DNA from: Streptomyces sp. ISL-12
GTDB lineage: Bacteria > Actinomycetota > Actinomycetes > Streptomycetales > Streptomycetaceae
DNA: 64,000 bases
Assembly (NCBI RefSeq): GCF_018614415.1
Contig: NZ_JAGGOO010000009.1
Location: 1-64,000 of the forward strand
Direction of reading: 5' to 3'
Both the position numbers and the translations under genes were made by a program. This document shows, piece by piece, positions 10,686 to 20,134 of this stretch. The notes beneath the pieces are model-generated. The model searched no databases and was not told where the DNA came from. It was given only the letters and a program-made list of their open reading frames with translations. Position 1 is the first letter of the stretch. Each line of letters begins with the position of its first letter.

Positions 10686-12551
10686 TTGTCCGAAATCACC
10701 GCAACCACGGCAATCGGCGAAAACGCCGAGAGGACCACCGAACTGGCGCCGTACGCGGCGCCGCTGACCGTCCCGCCCGTCCTGCGCCCGGCGTCCGGTG
10801 ACGTCCTGCGCGAGACCGAGATCGCCCTGCGCCCGGCCTGGGTGCGCCTGCACCCGCAACTGCCGCCGACCCTGATGTGGGGGTACGACGGACAGGTGCC
10901 GGGGCCGACCATCGAGGTGCGGCGCGGACAGCGCGTCCGCATCGCGTGGACCAACCGCATTCCGAAGGAGAGCGAGTACCCGGTCACCTCCGTCGAGGTG
11001 CCGGTACGCGCCCCGGGCAGGCCGCCCGCCACCACCGAGCCCGGCCGCGAGGGCGTGGAGCCCGACAAGGACGTCGCGGCCCTCCCGGCCTGGTCGGTGA
11101 CCCATCTGCACGGCGCCCAGACCGGCGGCGGCAACGACGGCTGGGCGGACAACGCCGTGGGCTTCGGCGACGCCCAGCTCTCCGAATACCCGAACGACCA
11201 CCAGGCGGTGCAGTGGTGGTACCACGACCACGCCATGAACATCACGCGGTGGAACGTGATGACGGGCCTGTACGGCACCTACCTCGTCCGTGACGACGAG
11301 GAGGACGCCCTCCGCCTTCCCCGCGGCGAGCGGGAGATCCCGTTGCTGCTGGCCGACCGGAACCTGGACACCGACGAGGACGGCCGTCTCAACGGACGGC
11401 TGCTGCACAAGACGGTGATCGTCCAGCAGAGCAACCCGGAGACGGGCAAGCCGGTCTCCATCCCCTTCACCGGCCCGTACACCACGGTCAACGGCCGCAT
11501 CTGGCCGTACGCCGAGGTGGACGACGGCTGGTACCGGTTCCGGCTGGTCAACGCGTCCAACGCCCGCATCTACGACCTCGTCCTGATCGACGAGGACGAC
11601 CGTCCGGTGCCGGGCATCGTCCACCAGATCGGCAGCGACGGCGGCTTGCTGCCGCGTCCCGTCCCGGTCTTCGGCGAGGAACTGCCGACGCTGATCGCGG
11701 CCCCGGCCGAGCGGTTCGACCTGCTCGTCGACTTCCGCGCGCTGGCCGGCCGCAGGCTCCGCCTGGTCAACAAGGGGCCGAACCAGCCGGCCGGCGTACC
11801 CGACCCGGAGGGCGACGTGCGGTACCCGGCGGTCATGGAGTTCCGCGTCGGGAAGGGCGCCGAGCCCGACACCTTCGAGGTACCCGAGGTGCTCTCCGGT
11901 TCCTTCCGGCGGCTCACCCACGACATCGGCCACGGCCACCGGCTGGTCGTGCTCACCCCGCCCGGCACCAAGGGATCCGGCGGCCACCCGGAGATGTGGG
12001 AGATGACGGAGGTGAAGGACCCGGGCGGCATCCAGGTCCCCACCGAGGGCGTCATCCAGATCATCGGCCCGGACGACACCACGCCCCGCACCTACCGGCG
12101 CACGGCCCGGACGTTCAACGACGCCCTCGGCTACACCATCGCCGAGGGCAGCCACGAACAGTGGAGTTTCCTCAACCTGGCGCCGATCGTCCACCCCATG
12201 CACATCCACCTGGCCGACTTCCAGCTTCTGGGCCGCGACGCCTACGACGTCTCCGGCTTCGACCCGGCCATCGGCGGCACCCGGACCCCGATCCGGTACG
12301 ACGCGGGCACGACGATCGTGCCCGCGCCCAACGAACTGGGCCACAAGGACACCTACCGGGTGCCCGGCGACCAGATGCTGCGGATCATGGGCAGGTTCGA
12401 CGGCGCCTACGGCCGGTTCATGTACCACTGCCATCTGCTGGAGCACGAGGACATGGGCATGATGCGGCCCTTCGTCGTGATGCCGTCCGAGGCGCTGAAG
12501 TTCGACCACGGCGGCGCCCACGGCGGTCATGGAGAGGGGGCCACGGGCTGA
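10686..12551 (+). CDS. Multicopper oxidase, phenoxazinone-synthase-like (PhsA type)
   Basis: A 621-residue oxidase that would couple substrate oxidation to reduction of O2 to water. All four copper-ligand blocks are intact: [26 protein letters not shown] and [15 protein letters not shown]. Overall layout and size match phenoxazinone synthase, CotA and bilirubin-oxidase-like enzymes; PhsA makes the phenoxazinone ring from o-aminophenols. The likely start is the TTG at 10686 ([16 protein letters not shown]), with GGGGG about 10 nt upstream. There is no Sec signal. No actinomycin or grixazone genes are present, so the substrate is unknown. The C-terminus is His/Gly-rich ([11 protein letters not shown]), perhaps metal-binding. 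Confidence 0.92.
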   Translation: MSEITATTAIGENAERTTELAPYAAPLTVPPVLRPASGDVLRETEIALRPAWVRLHPQLPPTLMWGYDGQVPGPTIEVRRGQRVRIAWTNRIPKESEYPVTSVEVPVRAPGRPPATTEPGREGVEPDKDVAALPAWSVTHLHGAQTGGGNDGWADNAVGFGDAQLSEYPNDHQAVQWWYHDHAMNITRWNVMTGLYGTYLVRDDEEDALRLPRGEREIPLLLADRNLDTDEDGRLNGRLLHKTVIVQQSNPETGKPVSIPFTGPYTTVNGRIWPYAEVDDGWYRFRLVNASNARIYDLVLIDEDDRPVPGIVHQIGSDGGLLPRPVPVFGEELPTLIAAPAERFDLLVDFRALAGRRLRLVNKGPNQPAGVPDPEGDVRYPAVMEFRVGKGAEPDTFEVPEVLSGSFRRLTHDIGHGHRLVVLTPPGTKGSGGHPEMWEMTEVKDPGGIQVPTEGVIQIIGPDDTTPRTYRRTARTFNDALGYTIAEGSHEQWSFLNLAPIVHPMHIHLADFQLLGRDAYDVSGFDPAIGGTRTPIRYDAGTTIVPAPNELGHKDTYRVPGDQMLRIMGRFDGAYGRFMYHCHLLEHEDMGMMRPFVVMPSEALKFDHGGAHGGHGEGATG

Positions 12552-12555
12552 CCCC

Positions 12556-12574
12556 GGCCCCGGACGACGGGGCC
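12556..12574 (+). terminator. Hairpin after the multicopper oxidase
   Basis: GGCCCC-ggacgac-GGGGCC lies 5 nt after the oxidase stop; a plausible Streptomyces-type terminator. Confidence 0.5.
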
Positions 12575-12661
12575 TACCGCTTCTGACCGCCGGTCAGTCT
12601 CACTCGTTCGTGGCTCGTCGCCCGACGGGGGCCCGGGTAGGGCTCCTGTCGGAGGCGATCG

Positions 12662-13273
12662 ATGGAACAGACAGTGTTGCGTCCCAAGCCGATGCCGGGC
12701 CGGGACCCCGGAGCCGGTGCCGAGCAGGCCCCTGCCCGGCCCCCGCAGCCGACGCGCCGGCGTCGGCGTCGGCTGGTCACCGTGGTGTGCGGTGCGCTGA
12801 CCGGGGCGGTGCTGGTGCTGGCCGGGGCGGGGATCGGGGCGATGGGCACCACGGTGGCGGGCATGAGCAAGTTCGCCGAGCTGCGGCAGCGGGGCGGGAG
12901 CCCGGACGCGGCGACCCTCCAGGGCGGCCCGTCCTCGGTCCACCCCCGGTCCGCCGCGCCATCCACCTCGGCGTCCGCCACCTCGCCGTCCGCCGCCCCG
13001 CCGACCGCCGGTGCGACGCTCGGCGTGGCCGCGGTGGACGCCGACGGGCCCGGCGCCCTGGTCGTCGACGTCCAGGAACCCGGCCCGGGACACGCGGCCG
13101 GCCTGGTCCGCGGCGACCTCCTGCTGGTCTTCGGCACGACCCGGGTCGACTCCGCCGCCGACCTCGCCCGCGCCGTCGCCCACGCCCGGCCCGGAGTACA
13201 GGTGAAGCTGACGGTGCGTCGGGTGAGCGGCGGCTATCAGCAGCTGACCGTGGTGCCGGGCGTCGTGACCTGA
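12662..13273 (+). CDS. Membrane-anchored PDZ-domain protein
   Basis: A 203-residue protein starting at the ATG at 12662, with GGAGG a few nt upstream. A short basic cytoplasmic segment (TRRRRRRLVT) precedes one membrane span (VVCGALTGAVLVLAGAGIGA). A Ser/Ala/Pro-rich linker (about 90-120) is followed by a single PDZ domain from about residue 120 to the end: GATLGVAAVDADG, AGLVRGDLLLVFG, DSAADLARAVAHARPGVQVKLTV. There is no protease domain, unlike HtrA proteins, so it may present peptides or act as a scaffold outside the membrane. Monocistronic by spacing. Confidence 0.85.
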   Translation: MEQTVLRPKPMPGRDPGAGAEQAPARPPQPTRRRRRRLVTVVCGALTGAVLVLAGAGIGAMGTTVAGMSKFAELRQRGGSPDAATLQGGPSSVHPRSAAPSTSASATSPSAAPPTAGATLGVAAVDADGPGALVVDVQEPGPGHAAGLVRGDLLLVFGTTRVDSAADLARAVAHARPGVQVKLTVRRVSGGYQQLTVVPGVVT

Positions 13274-13485
13274 CCGCCGGGCCGGTTGCCCGGCAGGGGA
13301 CGGCCGGGCCGATGAGGACCGTTGCGGGTCCGCAAGGGCAGTGTGTGGGAGGGCGGTCCGTGGATCCCGTGGTGGTCTCGCCGCCGGGTCGGCTGTCCGG
13401 GCAGGGGGAGAGGCGCTGGGAGTTGTTGCCGGCCCGCAGCGGCAGCGTGCGGGAGGAACGGTCCGCGGACCCCGTAACCGGCTCG
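13273..13485. repeat. Imperfect ~105-nt direct duplication in the intergenic region
   Basis: Copy A (about 13273-13380) and copy B (about 13380-13485) align along their length with small indels. Paired blocks are gccgggccggttg / gccgggtcggctg, gcaagggcagtgtgtgggag / gcagcggcagcgtgcgggag and cggtccgtggatcccgt / cggtccgcggaccccgt. No convincing ORF or domain is found in either copy. The block is the 5' region of the M24 peptidase gene. Confidence 0.65.
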
Positions 13486-13547
13486 CGTCGCCCTTCCGCT
13501 CCGGGCAGGATGCTGCCGTGGCCCCTTCACCCGCTCAGGGAGGTCGG

Positions 13548-14675
13548 ATGACCGGCAGTACGCCCGTTCCGTTCACCGCCGGCGACTACCGGGTGCGCCT
13601 GGAGCGCGCCGCGCGGGCAGCGGCCGACGCCGGTCTGGCGGGGCTGCTGGTGGCGCCGGGACCGGACCTCGTCTGGCTCACCGGCTACACGCCCACCGCG
13701 ATCACCGAGCGGCTCACGCTGCTGGTGCTCGCCCCCGGGCAGGACCCCGTCCTCGTCGTCCCGACGCTGGAGGCCGCCGACGCGCGGAAGGCACCCGGCG
13801 CGCCCGCCCTGACGCTGCGCGACTGGACCGACGGCACGGACCCCTACGCCGTCACCGCCGCCCTCCTGGACGGTTCGGGACGGTTCGGCGTCAGCGACAA
13901 CGCCTGGGCGATGCACCTCCTGGGGCTCCAGCGCACCCTGCCCGGCACCTCCTACGCCGCCCTCACCGAGGCGCTGCCGATGCTGCGCGCCGTCAAGGAC
14001 GCGGCGGAACTGGAGCTGCTCGCCGCCGCCGGCGCGGCGGCCGACGCCACGTTCGAGGAGATCCGGAACGTCCCCTTCAGAGGCCGCCGGGAGGCGGACG
14101 TGGCCGCGGACCTCGACAGGCTGCTCCGCGAGCACGGGCACACGGTGGTGGACTTCACCATCGTCGCCTCCGGGCCGAACGGCGCCGACCCGCACCACGA
14201 GGCCGGCGAGCGGATCATCGAGGACGGCGACATGGTCGTCCTCGACTTCGGCGGCCTGCTGGGCGGCTACGGCTCAGACACCTCCCGCACGGTCCACGTC
14301 GGCCCGCCCACGGACGAGGAACGCCGGGTCCACGACACCGTGCGCGAGGCGCAGGAGGCGGGGTTCCGCGCGGTGCGGCCCGGGGTCGCCTGCCAGGAGG
14401 TCGACCGGGCCGCCCGCGCGGTGATCGAGAAGGCCGGTTACGGCGCGTACTTCATCCACCGCACCGGGCACGGTATCGGCGTCACCACGCACGAACCGCC
14501 GTACATGATCGAAGGCGAACGGCAGCACCTCGTGCCCGGGATGTGCTTCTCCGTCGAACCGGGCATCTATCTCCCCGGCCGTTTCGGGGTACGCATCGAG
14601 GACATCGTGACGGTGACGGAGGAGGGCGGCCGGCGCCTGAACGACACCGAGCGGGGGCTGATCATCGTGGACTGA
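13548..14675 (+). CDS. M24 family Xaa-Pro aminopeptidase/dipeptidase
   Basis: A 375-residue cytosolic metallopeptidase that would release N-terminal residues before proline or split Xaa-Pro dipeptides. The start is the ATG at 13548 with GGGAGG 5-10 nt upstream; the longer open frame from 13341 runs through the duplicated non-coding block. An N-terminal creatinase-like domain occupies about residues 1-130. The catalytic pita-bread domain follows with the five metal ligands recognisable: VVLDFGG, GSDTSRTV, HRTGHGIG, SVEPGIY and RIEDIV. Likely transcribed alone or with the following phosphotransferase-like gene, from which it is separated by a 9-nt repeat array. Confidence 0.92.
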   Translation: MTGSTPVPFTAGDYRVRLERAARAAADAGLAGLLVAPGPDLVWLTGYTPTAITERLTLLVLAPGQDPVLVVPTLEAADARKAPGAPALTLRDWTDGTDPYAVTAALLDGSGRFGVSDNAWAMHLLGLQRTLPGTSYAALTEALPMLRAVKDAAELELLAAAGAAADATFEEIRNVPFRGRREADVAADLDRLLREHGHTVVDFTIVASGPNGADPHHEAGERIIEDGDMVVLDFGGLLGGYGSDTSRTVHVGPPTDEERRVHDTVREAQEAGFRAVRPGVACQEVDRAARAVIEKAGYGAYFIHRTGHGIGVTTHEPPYMIEGERQHLVPGMCFSVEPGIYLPGRFGVRIEDIVTVTEEGGRRLNDTERGLIIVD

Positions 14676-14729
14676 CCGGCCCCACTGGCCCCACCGGCCC
14701 CACCGGCCCCACCGTCCCCACCGTCCCCG
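14676..14729. repeat. Six 9-nt tandem repeats directly after the M24 peptidase stop
   Basis: Units ccggcccca, ctggcccca, ccggcccca, ccggcccca, ccgtcccca and ccgtccccg begin at the base after the TGA (14673-14675). Confidence 0.75.
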
Positions 14730-14757
14730 CACGTCTCCGGAAGACAACGGCGCGACC

Positions 14758-15726
14758 ATGACCCAGGCACCCACTCCCACCGCGGAGACCGTCCGACCAC
14801 TGGCCCGTTCCCTGCTCGGTGAGGGCCGGGCCGGGCCGGCGGACGGGCCCGACGTCCGGCCGGTCGACGCGAGCACCGGCGCGGGAACCGCCTGGTGGGT
14901 CGGCACCCGCCATGTGCTGCGGCTCGCGCCCGACCGCGAGGCCGCCGTCCGCCGGCGCCGTGAGCTGCGGCTGCGGGACCTGGTCCGGCCGCACGTCCCC
15001 GTGGCCGTACCGGTGAGCGTGGCGCGGGGTGACTGGGCGCCGGGACTGCCCTGCACGCTGGACACCAGGGTGCCCGGCGGCACGGCCGACGAGCACGAGG
15101 TGTCCGCGGTCGGTGAGACCGACCTGGCGGGGCTGCTCGGCGGGCTGCGCGAGGTGCCCGTCCGCCAGGCGGAGAGCCTCGGCGTGCCGCGCACCTCCCC
15201 GCGCTCGCTGGAGGCGCTGCGCCGGGCGGCCGAGCGGGCCGCCGCCCGCCTGGCCGAGGCCGGCGAGTTCGACGCCGCCCGCCTGGCCCAGCTCACCCCG
15301 GCGGCCACCGCGCAGCTCGCCGCCCAGTCCGGTGCCGCGGTCCTGGTCCACCGCCGGCTCACCGCCGATCACCTCGTGGTCGGCGCCGACGGCCGGGTGC
15401 GCGGTGTGCTGGGCTGGACCGGCGTGGCCGTCGGCGACCCCGCCGAGGACATCGCCTCGCTCGCGCTCGCCGTGGGTTCCCCCGCCGCCGTCCGCGCCGC
15501 CACCCTGGCCGGCTACGGCGCCCGTCCCTGCCTGCGCGGCCTGTGGCTGGCCCGCTGCGACGGCGTCCTGCACTGCGCCGAGGCCCTCACCGGCCCCGCC
15601 GCCGAGCCACCGCTGCTCCTCACCGACCGCCTGCACCGCGCCTGGGAGCCGATCCTCCTGGAACGCGTCACGGAACTCCGCGAGGACACCACCGACGGCC
15701 CGGACGCGGACGCCACCGGGCTCTGA
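14758..15726 (+). CDS. Aminoglycoside-phosphotransferase-like protein with degenerate catalytic motifs
   Basis: A 322-residue protein of the APH/choline-kinase fold, ATG at 14758. The Brenner-type catalytic loop, normally HGDLxxxNxxV, reads VLVHRRLTADHLVVGADG, so the catalytic Asp is missing. The metal-binding Asp of the usual IDW/DFG block is also lost: RGVLGWTGVAVGDPAEDIAS has Gly where Asp is expected, although the following GDPAEDIA helix is conserved. The N-lobe retains WWVGTRHVLRLAPDREAAV. This predicts a pseudokinase or binding protein rather than a resistance enzyme. The C-terminal PDADATGL plus stop is the first unit of a tandem array. Confidence 0.8.
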   Translation: MTQAPTPTAETVRPLARSLLGEGRAGPADGPDVRPVDASTGAGTAWWVGTRHVLRLAPDREAAVRRRRELRLRDLVRPHVPVAVPVSVARGDWAPGLPCTLDTRVPGGTADEHEVSAVGETDLAGLLGGLREVPVRQAESLGVPRTSPRSLEALRRAAERAAARLAEAGEFDAARLAQLTPAATAQLAAQSGAAVLVHRRLTADHLVVGADGRVRGVLGWTGVAVGDPAEDIASLALAVGSPAAVRAATLAGYGARPCLRGLWLARCDGVLHCAEALTGPAAEPPLLLTDRLHRAWEPILLERVTELREDTTDGPDADATGL

Positions 15727-15805
15727 GTCTTTCCGGACGCGGACGCCACCGCGCCCTGACGCCCCGGACACGGACGCCACCAGCCCCTGAGGCCCCGGAC
15801 ACCGG
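15700..15805. repeat. 31-33-nt tandem repeat that re-duplicates the gene's last codons and stop
   Basis: A 27-nt core starting ccggacgcggacgccacc and ending CTGA occurs at 15700-15726, 15733-15759 and 15764-15790. A partial fourth copy starts at 15795. The first copy encodes the last eight codons and the true stop of the phosphotransferase-like gene. The next two would again read PDADATAP-stop and PDTDATSP-stop. Confidence 0.8.
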
Positions 15806-15862
15806 CCGCACGCGGCACCACGCGCAACCACCCACCACCCACCCCGAGAGCCGGTCGCCCCC

Positions 15863-17608
15863 CTACTCCTGCACCAGCACCACCGCCGACTCCCCGGGCA
15901 CCCGGAGCACCCCGTCCGCCCCGGGCGCCTCGACCGGCTCCCACGCGGCCAGCACTCGCGCCGGACGGCCGCCCAGCGGGATCGCCGCCTCCTCGGCGCC
16001 GAGGTTGACGGCGACCCGGATGTCCCCGCGCCGGAACGCGAGCCAGCGCGCGTCACCGTCGTAGGCGACCTTCGTGCCGGTGAGGGCGGGGTCGGTGAGG
16101 TCGGGGCGTTCACGGCGCAGGGCGATGAGCCGGCGGTACCAGTCCAGTACGCGCGCGTGGGGCTCACGTTCCGGCTCCGACCAGTCGAGGCAGGAGCGGT
16201 CGTGGGTGGCCGGGTCCTGCGGATCCGGAACGTCCTCCTCCTTCCAGCCGTGCGCGGCGAACTCCCGGCGCCTGCCCCGCCGTACCGCCTCCGCCAGTTC
16301 AGGATCGGTGTGGTCGGTGAAGTACTGCCAGGGCGTCCCCGCAGCCCACTCCTCGCCCATGAACAGCATCGGGGTGAACGGCCCGGTCAGCGTCAGCGTC
16401 GCCGCGCAGGCCAGCAGCCCGGGGGAGACGAGGGCGGCGAGGCGGTCGCCCTGGGCGCGGTTGCCGACCTGGTCGTGGGTCTGGGCGTAGGCCAGCAGCC
16501 GGTGCGCGGCGATCCGGGAGCGGTCCAGCCGGCGCCCGTGGTGCCGGCCCCGGAAGCTGGAGTACGTGCCGTCGTGGAAGTAGCCGCCGGTCAGCGTCTT
16601 GGTGACGGCGGCGAGGGGGGCGCGCGCGAAGTCGGCGTAGTACCCCTGCGACTCGCCGGTCAGCGCCGTGTGCAGGGCGTGGTGGAAGTCGTCGTTCCAC
16701 TGGGCGTGCACACCCAGACCGCCCGCCGCGCGCGGGGTGACGATCCGCGGGTCGTTGAGGTCGGTCTCGGCGATCAGGAACAGCGGCCGGCCGGTCTCCT
16801 CGGCCAGCGCGTCCACAGCCGTCGACAACTCCTCCAGGAAGTGGCACGCGCGCGTGTCGACCAGCGCGTGCACCGCGTCCAGGCGCAGCCCGTCGATCCG
16901 GTAGTCGCGCAGCCACGCCAGCGCGCTCCGCACGAAATAGTCCCGGACCTCGTCCGAGCCGGGCGCGTCCAGGTTCACGGCGACGCCCCAAGGAGTGTGG
17001 TGGCGGTCGGTGAAGTACGGGCCGAAGGCGGGGAGGTGGTTGCCGGAGGGACCCAGGTGGTTGTGGACCACGTCCAGGACGACGCCGAGACCCAGCCCGT
17101 GGGCCCGGTCGACAAACCGTTTCAGCGCCTCGGGTCCGCCGTACGGCTCGTGCACCGCCCACGGCGCGACACCGTCGTACCCCCAGCCGCGCCGCCCCGG
17201 GAAGGGGCACAGCGGCATCAGCTCCACGTGGGTGACCCCGAGCCGCACCAAGTGGTCCAGCCGCTCGGCGGCGGCGTCGAGCGTGCCCTCGCGCGTGTAC
17301 GTGCCCACGTGCAGCTCGTACAGGACGGCACCGGGCAGCGCGCGCCCGGGCCAGTCGGCACGCCACGCGTACCGCGCGTGGTCGACGACCGCGCTCAGCC
17401 CGTCCGGGCCGTCCGGCTGGCGCCGGGAGCGCGGGTCGGGGAGCACGGGTCCGTCGTCCAGCGCGAAGCCGTACCGCGAGCCGTCCCGTGCCCGCGCCTC
17501 CCCCCGCCACCACCCCGCGCGCTCCGGGTCGCGCTCCATCGCTCGCGCGACCCCGTCGCAGTGGAGCGTCACACGGTCGGCCTCAGGTGCCCACACCTCG
17601 AACTGCAC
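15863..17608 (-). CDS. treZ: Malto-oligosyltrehalose trehalohydrolase
   Basis: A 581-residue GH13 enzyme that releases trehalose from maltooligosyl-trehalose, the second step of the TreY-TreZ route. The start is the GTG at 17608-17606 (MQFEVWAPEADRVTLHCDGV), with AAGGGGA upstream. An N-terminal CBM48-like domain occupies about residues 1-95, followed by the TIM barrel. Barrel signatures are LYELHVGTYTREGTLDAA, GYDGVAPWAVHEPYGG, VVLDVVHNHLGPSGN, DGLRLDAVHAL (nucleophile Asp), IAETDLND (acid/base Glu) and AQTHDQVGNRAQGDR. The partner treY lies 2.6 kb away in the same direction, with two plus-strand genes between them. Confidence 0.96.
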   Translation of the reverse strand: MQFEVWAPEADRVTLHCDGVARAMERDPERAGWWRGEARARDGSRYGFALDDGPVLPDPRSRRQPDGPDGLSAVVDHARYAWRADWPGRALPGAVLYELHVGTYTREGTLDAAAERLDHLVRLGVTHVELMPLCPFPGRRGWGYDGVAPWAVHEPYGGPEALKRFVDRAHGLGLGVVLDVVHNHLGPSGNHLPAFGPYFTDRHHTPWGVAVNLDAPGSDEVRDYFVRSALAWLRDYRIDGLRLDAVHALVDTRACHFLEELSTAVDALAEETGRPLFLIAETDLNDPRIVTPRAAGGLGVHAQWNDDFHHALHTALTGESQGYYADFARAPLAAVTKTLTGGYFHDGTYSSFRGRHHGRRLDRSRIAAHRLLAYAQTHDQVGNRAQGDRLAALVSPGLLACAATLTLTGPFTPMLFMGEEWAAGTPWQYFTDHTDPELAEAVRRGRRREFAAHGWKEEDVPDPQDPATHDRSCLDWSEPEREPHARVLDWYRRLIALRRERPDLTDPALTGTKVAYDGDARWLAFRRGDIRVAVNLGAEEAAIPLGGRPARVLAAWEPVEAPGADGVLRVPGESAVVLVQE

Positions 17609-17819
17609 GGACGGTTCCCCTTCGTCTGCTCACAGTGACGTAGCCCGTCCATGGTCCTGCAAAGACGGCCGATCCGCCGTCGAACAGGCCGTTTCCACCG
17701 CAACCGCCGCCCGCTGTCGCCCCCCTGCGGTCCGTCGTCGTCCGTCGGAACCGGTCGCGCGCGGACGGCGCACCGCCATTTCCTGGACACCCCGTGCGCG
17801 CTGACCGACAATCAGCTTC

Positions 17820-18371
17820 GTGACGTCGTCCTTCGAGTTCCCCACGCACCCCGCGCGGTTGTCCGACGCGGAGCGCGACAAGGCACTGCGGTTGCTCCGC
17901 GACGGGGTCGCGATGGGGCGGCTGTCGCACGACACGTTCGTCCACCGCATGGAGCTCGCGCTCGCCGCCCGCCGCTCCGAGGAACTGGCCGCGCTCACCG
18001 CCGACCTGCACACGGAGGGCCGGGTGGCGCGCCTGGTGTTCGGCTCGGTGGAGGCGGTCTCCGGCTTCGGCGTACGGCTGCGCCGGGCCTGGCGGGCGGA
18101 GCGGCTGCCCAAGCTGCTGCTGCCCCACCCGGTCACCGGTCATCCGCTGCGCATAGGCCGCGACCCGGGCAGCGGGCTGCGCCTGAACCACGAGACGGTC
18201 TCCCGGGTGCACGCCGAACTGAGCCGCCAGGGCGGCATGTGGGTGCTGCGCGACCTCGGTTCGACCAACGGCACGACCGTGAACGGGCGGCGGGTCGTCG
18301 GCGCCGCCGTTGTCCGCGAGGGCGACCAGGTCGAGTTCGGCAGGATGGTGTTCCGCCTTTCCGTGAACTGA
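17820..18371 (+). CDS. DUF1707 and FHA domain protein
   Basis: A 183-residue cytosolic protein starting at the GTG at 17820. The N-terminal DUF1707/SHOCT-like helical segment (LSDAERDKALRLLRDGVAMG, LSHDTFVHRMELALAARRSEEL) spans about residues 13-65. A C-terminal forkhead-associated domain spans about 95-180: LRIGRDPGSGLRL, TVSRVHAELSRQGG, WVLRDLGSTNGTTVNGRRV. The Arg, Ser-Arg-x-His and Thr-Asn-Gly residues that read phosphothreonine are all present. Probably a Ser/Thr-kinase signalling adaptor. Divergent from treZ. Confidence 0.92.
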   Translation: MTSSFEFPTHPARLSDAERDKALRLLRDGVAMGRLSHDTFVHRMELALAARRSEELAALTADLHTEGRVARLVFGSVEAVSGFGVRLRRAWRAERLPKLLLPHPVTGHPLRIGRDPGSGLRLNHETVSRVHAELSRQGGMWVLRDLGSTNGTTVNGRRVVGAAVVREGDQVEFGRMVFRLSVN

Positions 18372-18399
18372 GCCGGAGCGCGCCCCCCGGCCTGCGTTA

Positions 18400-18485
18400 C
18401 ACGCCGTGCGCCACATGCCGTACGTCACGCCGTACGCGTACGTCACGCCGTACGCCGTACGACATGCCGTACATCACGCCGTGCG
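18400..18485. repeat. Degenerate gccgtacgtcac repeats after the FHA gene
   Basis: About seven imperfect units of 10-15 nt built on gccgtac(g/a)tcac or gccgtgcgccac run from 18400 to 18485. GTAC palindromes allow several small hairpins. The array starts about 30 nt after the FHA stop and ends about 70 nt before the M14 gene. Confidence 0.6.
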
Positions 18486-18554
18486 GCGGGCGCGCACGGC
18501 GCCGTTCCCCGCGCCCGAGGCGGTGTTGACGTACCCCGCGACTCGTGACTGACT

Positions 18555-19973
18555 GTGCGTACGCCGCACACGCCCGTGAACCGGCGGCACCCCATCGTGG
18601 AGGTGTGTGCCCTGCCGCCCCTCCCGCGCTACCCGACCGTCGACGAGCTGCGCGTCGGGGCCGCGGCGCTCGCCGCCCGGCACCCCGACCGGGCCCGGCT
18701 GCGCCGCGTCGGCACCTCCCGCGCGGGGCAGCCGCTGTGGCTGCTGTCCCTCGGTCACGGCGACCGCCAGGCCCTCGTCGTCGCCGGACCGCACGCCAAC
18801 GAGCCCATCGGCGGCGCCACCGTCCTGCGCCTGGCCACCCGGATACTCGGCGACGCCCGGCTCACCGAGGGCGCCGACGCCACCTGGAACCTGCTGCTCT
18901 GCCTCGACCCCGACGGTCTGCGCCGCAACGAGGGCTGGCTGTCCGGGCCGTACACCCTCGGCCGCTACGTGCGGCACTTCTTCCGGCCGTCCTTCATGGA
19001 ACAGCCCGAGTGGCTGCCCGACGGCGCGGACCGCGCCGCGCTCCCCGAGACCCGCGCCCTGCTCGCCCTCCAGGACGAACTGCGGCCCTTCCTCCAGTGC
19101 TCCCTGCACGGCGCCGACGTCGGCGGCGGCTTCGCCGAGCTGACCCACGACCTGCCCGGCCTCGCCCGCCGCCTGGCCCACGCCGCGGTCCGCCTCGGCA
19201 TACCCCGCGAACTGGGCTCCTACGACGCCCTGTACTGGCCGGTGCTGGGCCCGGCCGTCTACCGGATACCGCCGCCGCGCCGGGGCAGTCTGACCGCGGC
19301 GATCACCGAGGCCGCCGTCGACTCGACCTGGACGCACCCGCGGCGGTACGGCACCGTCACGGCCGTCGTCGAGGCACCCATGTGGGCGGTGGACGCCGTG
19401 GCCGACGGCTCGCCGCCCGCCGACCGGGACGCGGTGCTGCGCGCCGTCAGCGGCACCCTGCGCCGCGACACCCGGCTCCTGCACCGCCTGGTCGCCCGGC
19501 TCCGCCCGCACCTGCCCGCCACCGCGGACACCGCCCGCCTGCTGGCGCCGGTCGACGACTACCTCCTGGTCTGTCCCCGGCTCGCCGACGCCTGGGACCC
19601 CCAGGCGGACGACGGTTCGGGACGTGAGCTGCCGCCGCTGAGCACCGCGCACCTGGCCGCCCTGCGCATCGCCGGCCGGCGGCTCGCCCTGCGCACGGCC
19701 GGGCTGCTGCACCAGGCGGTGACGGTGTCCGGGCGTGACCCGGCCGATGTGCTGCCGGAGCTGGAACGGCTCGTCGACCGGTGGAGCGACGACTACCGGG
19801 ACTGCTGCGCGGCGCGCTGGGTGCCGGTCGCGCGGCAGGCGGAATTCCAGTCCCGGGTGGTGCTCGCCGCGTTCGACCTGGCGGGACGGCACCCGTCCCC
19901 CGCCTCCCGTCCGGACCGTCCGGACGAGCCGGGCAGGGGGTCGCAGGCCGCCCTGCCGATGCACCGGGAATGA
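18555..19973 (+). CDS. M14 family zinc carboxypeptidase-like protein
   Basis: A 472-residue putative metallocarboxypeptidase, GTG start at 18555; a later start is possible because the first 15 residues are not conserved in character. The Zn-binding HxxE is in VVAGPHANEPIGGATVLRLA and the third ligand His is in FLQCSLHGADVGGGF. Substrate-pocket residues follow in DPDGLRRNEGWL. There is no obvious signal peptide, suggesting an intracellular peptidase of the kind used on peptidoglycan fragments or small peptides. The C-terminal 120 residues are helical and of unknown role. Confidence 0.85.
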   Translation: MRTPHTPVNRRHPIVEVCALPPLPRYPTVDELRVGAAALAARHPDRARLRRVGTSRAGQPLWLLSLGHGDRQALVVAGPHANEPIGGATVLRLATRILGDARLTEGADATWNLLLCLDPDGLRRNEGWLSGPYTLGRYVRHFFRPSFMEQPEWLPDGADRAALPETRALLALQDELRPFLQCSLHGADVGGGFAELTHDLPGLARRLAHAAVRLGIPRELGSYDALYWPVLGPAVYRIPPPRRGSLTAAITEAAVDSTWTHPRRYGTVTAVVEAPMWAVDAVADGSPPADRDAVLRAVSGTLRRDTRLLHRLVARLRPHLPATADTARLLAPVDDYLLVCPRLADAWDPQADDGSGRELPPLSTAHLAALRIAGRRLALRTAGLLHQAVTVSGRDPADVLPELERLVDRWSDDYRDCCAARWVPVARQAEFQSRVVLAAFDLAGRHPSPASRPDRPDEPGRGSQAALPMHRE

Positions 19974-20134
19974 CACGGATCACGACAGGATCCGCAGCGA
20001 CGCCCCGCCCCCACGGAACCGGACGCGGCACGTGGCGGGGACGGCCGGTGCGGTACGCGGAAACCTTCCCGACGCCTGCGTGACGATCTCCCGGACTGTC
20101 CCCCTCTGCATGTAGGCGGACGCGTGGGCGTGAG

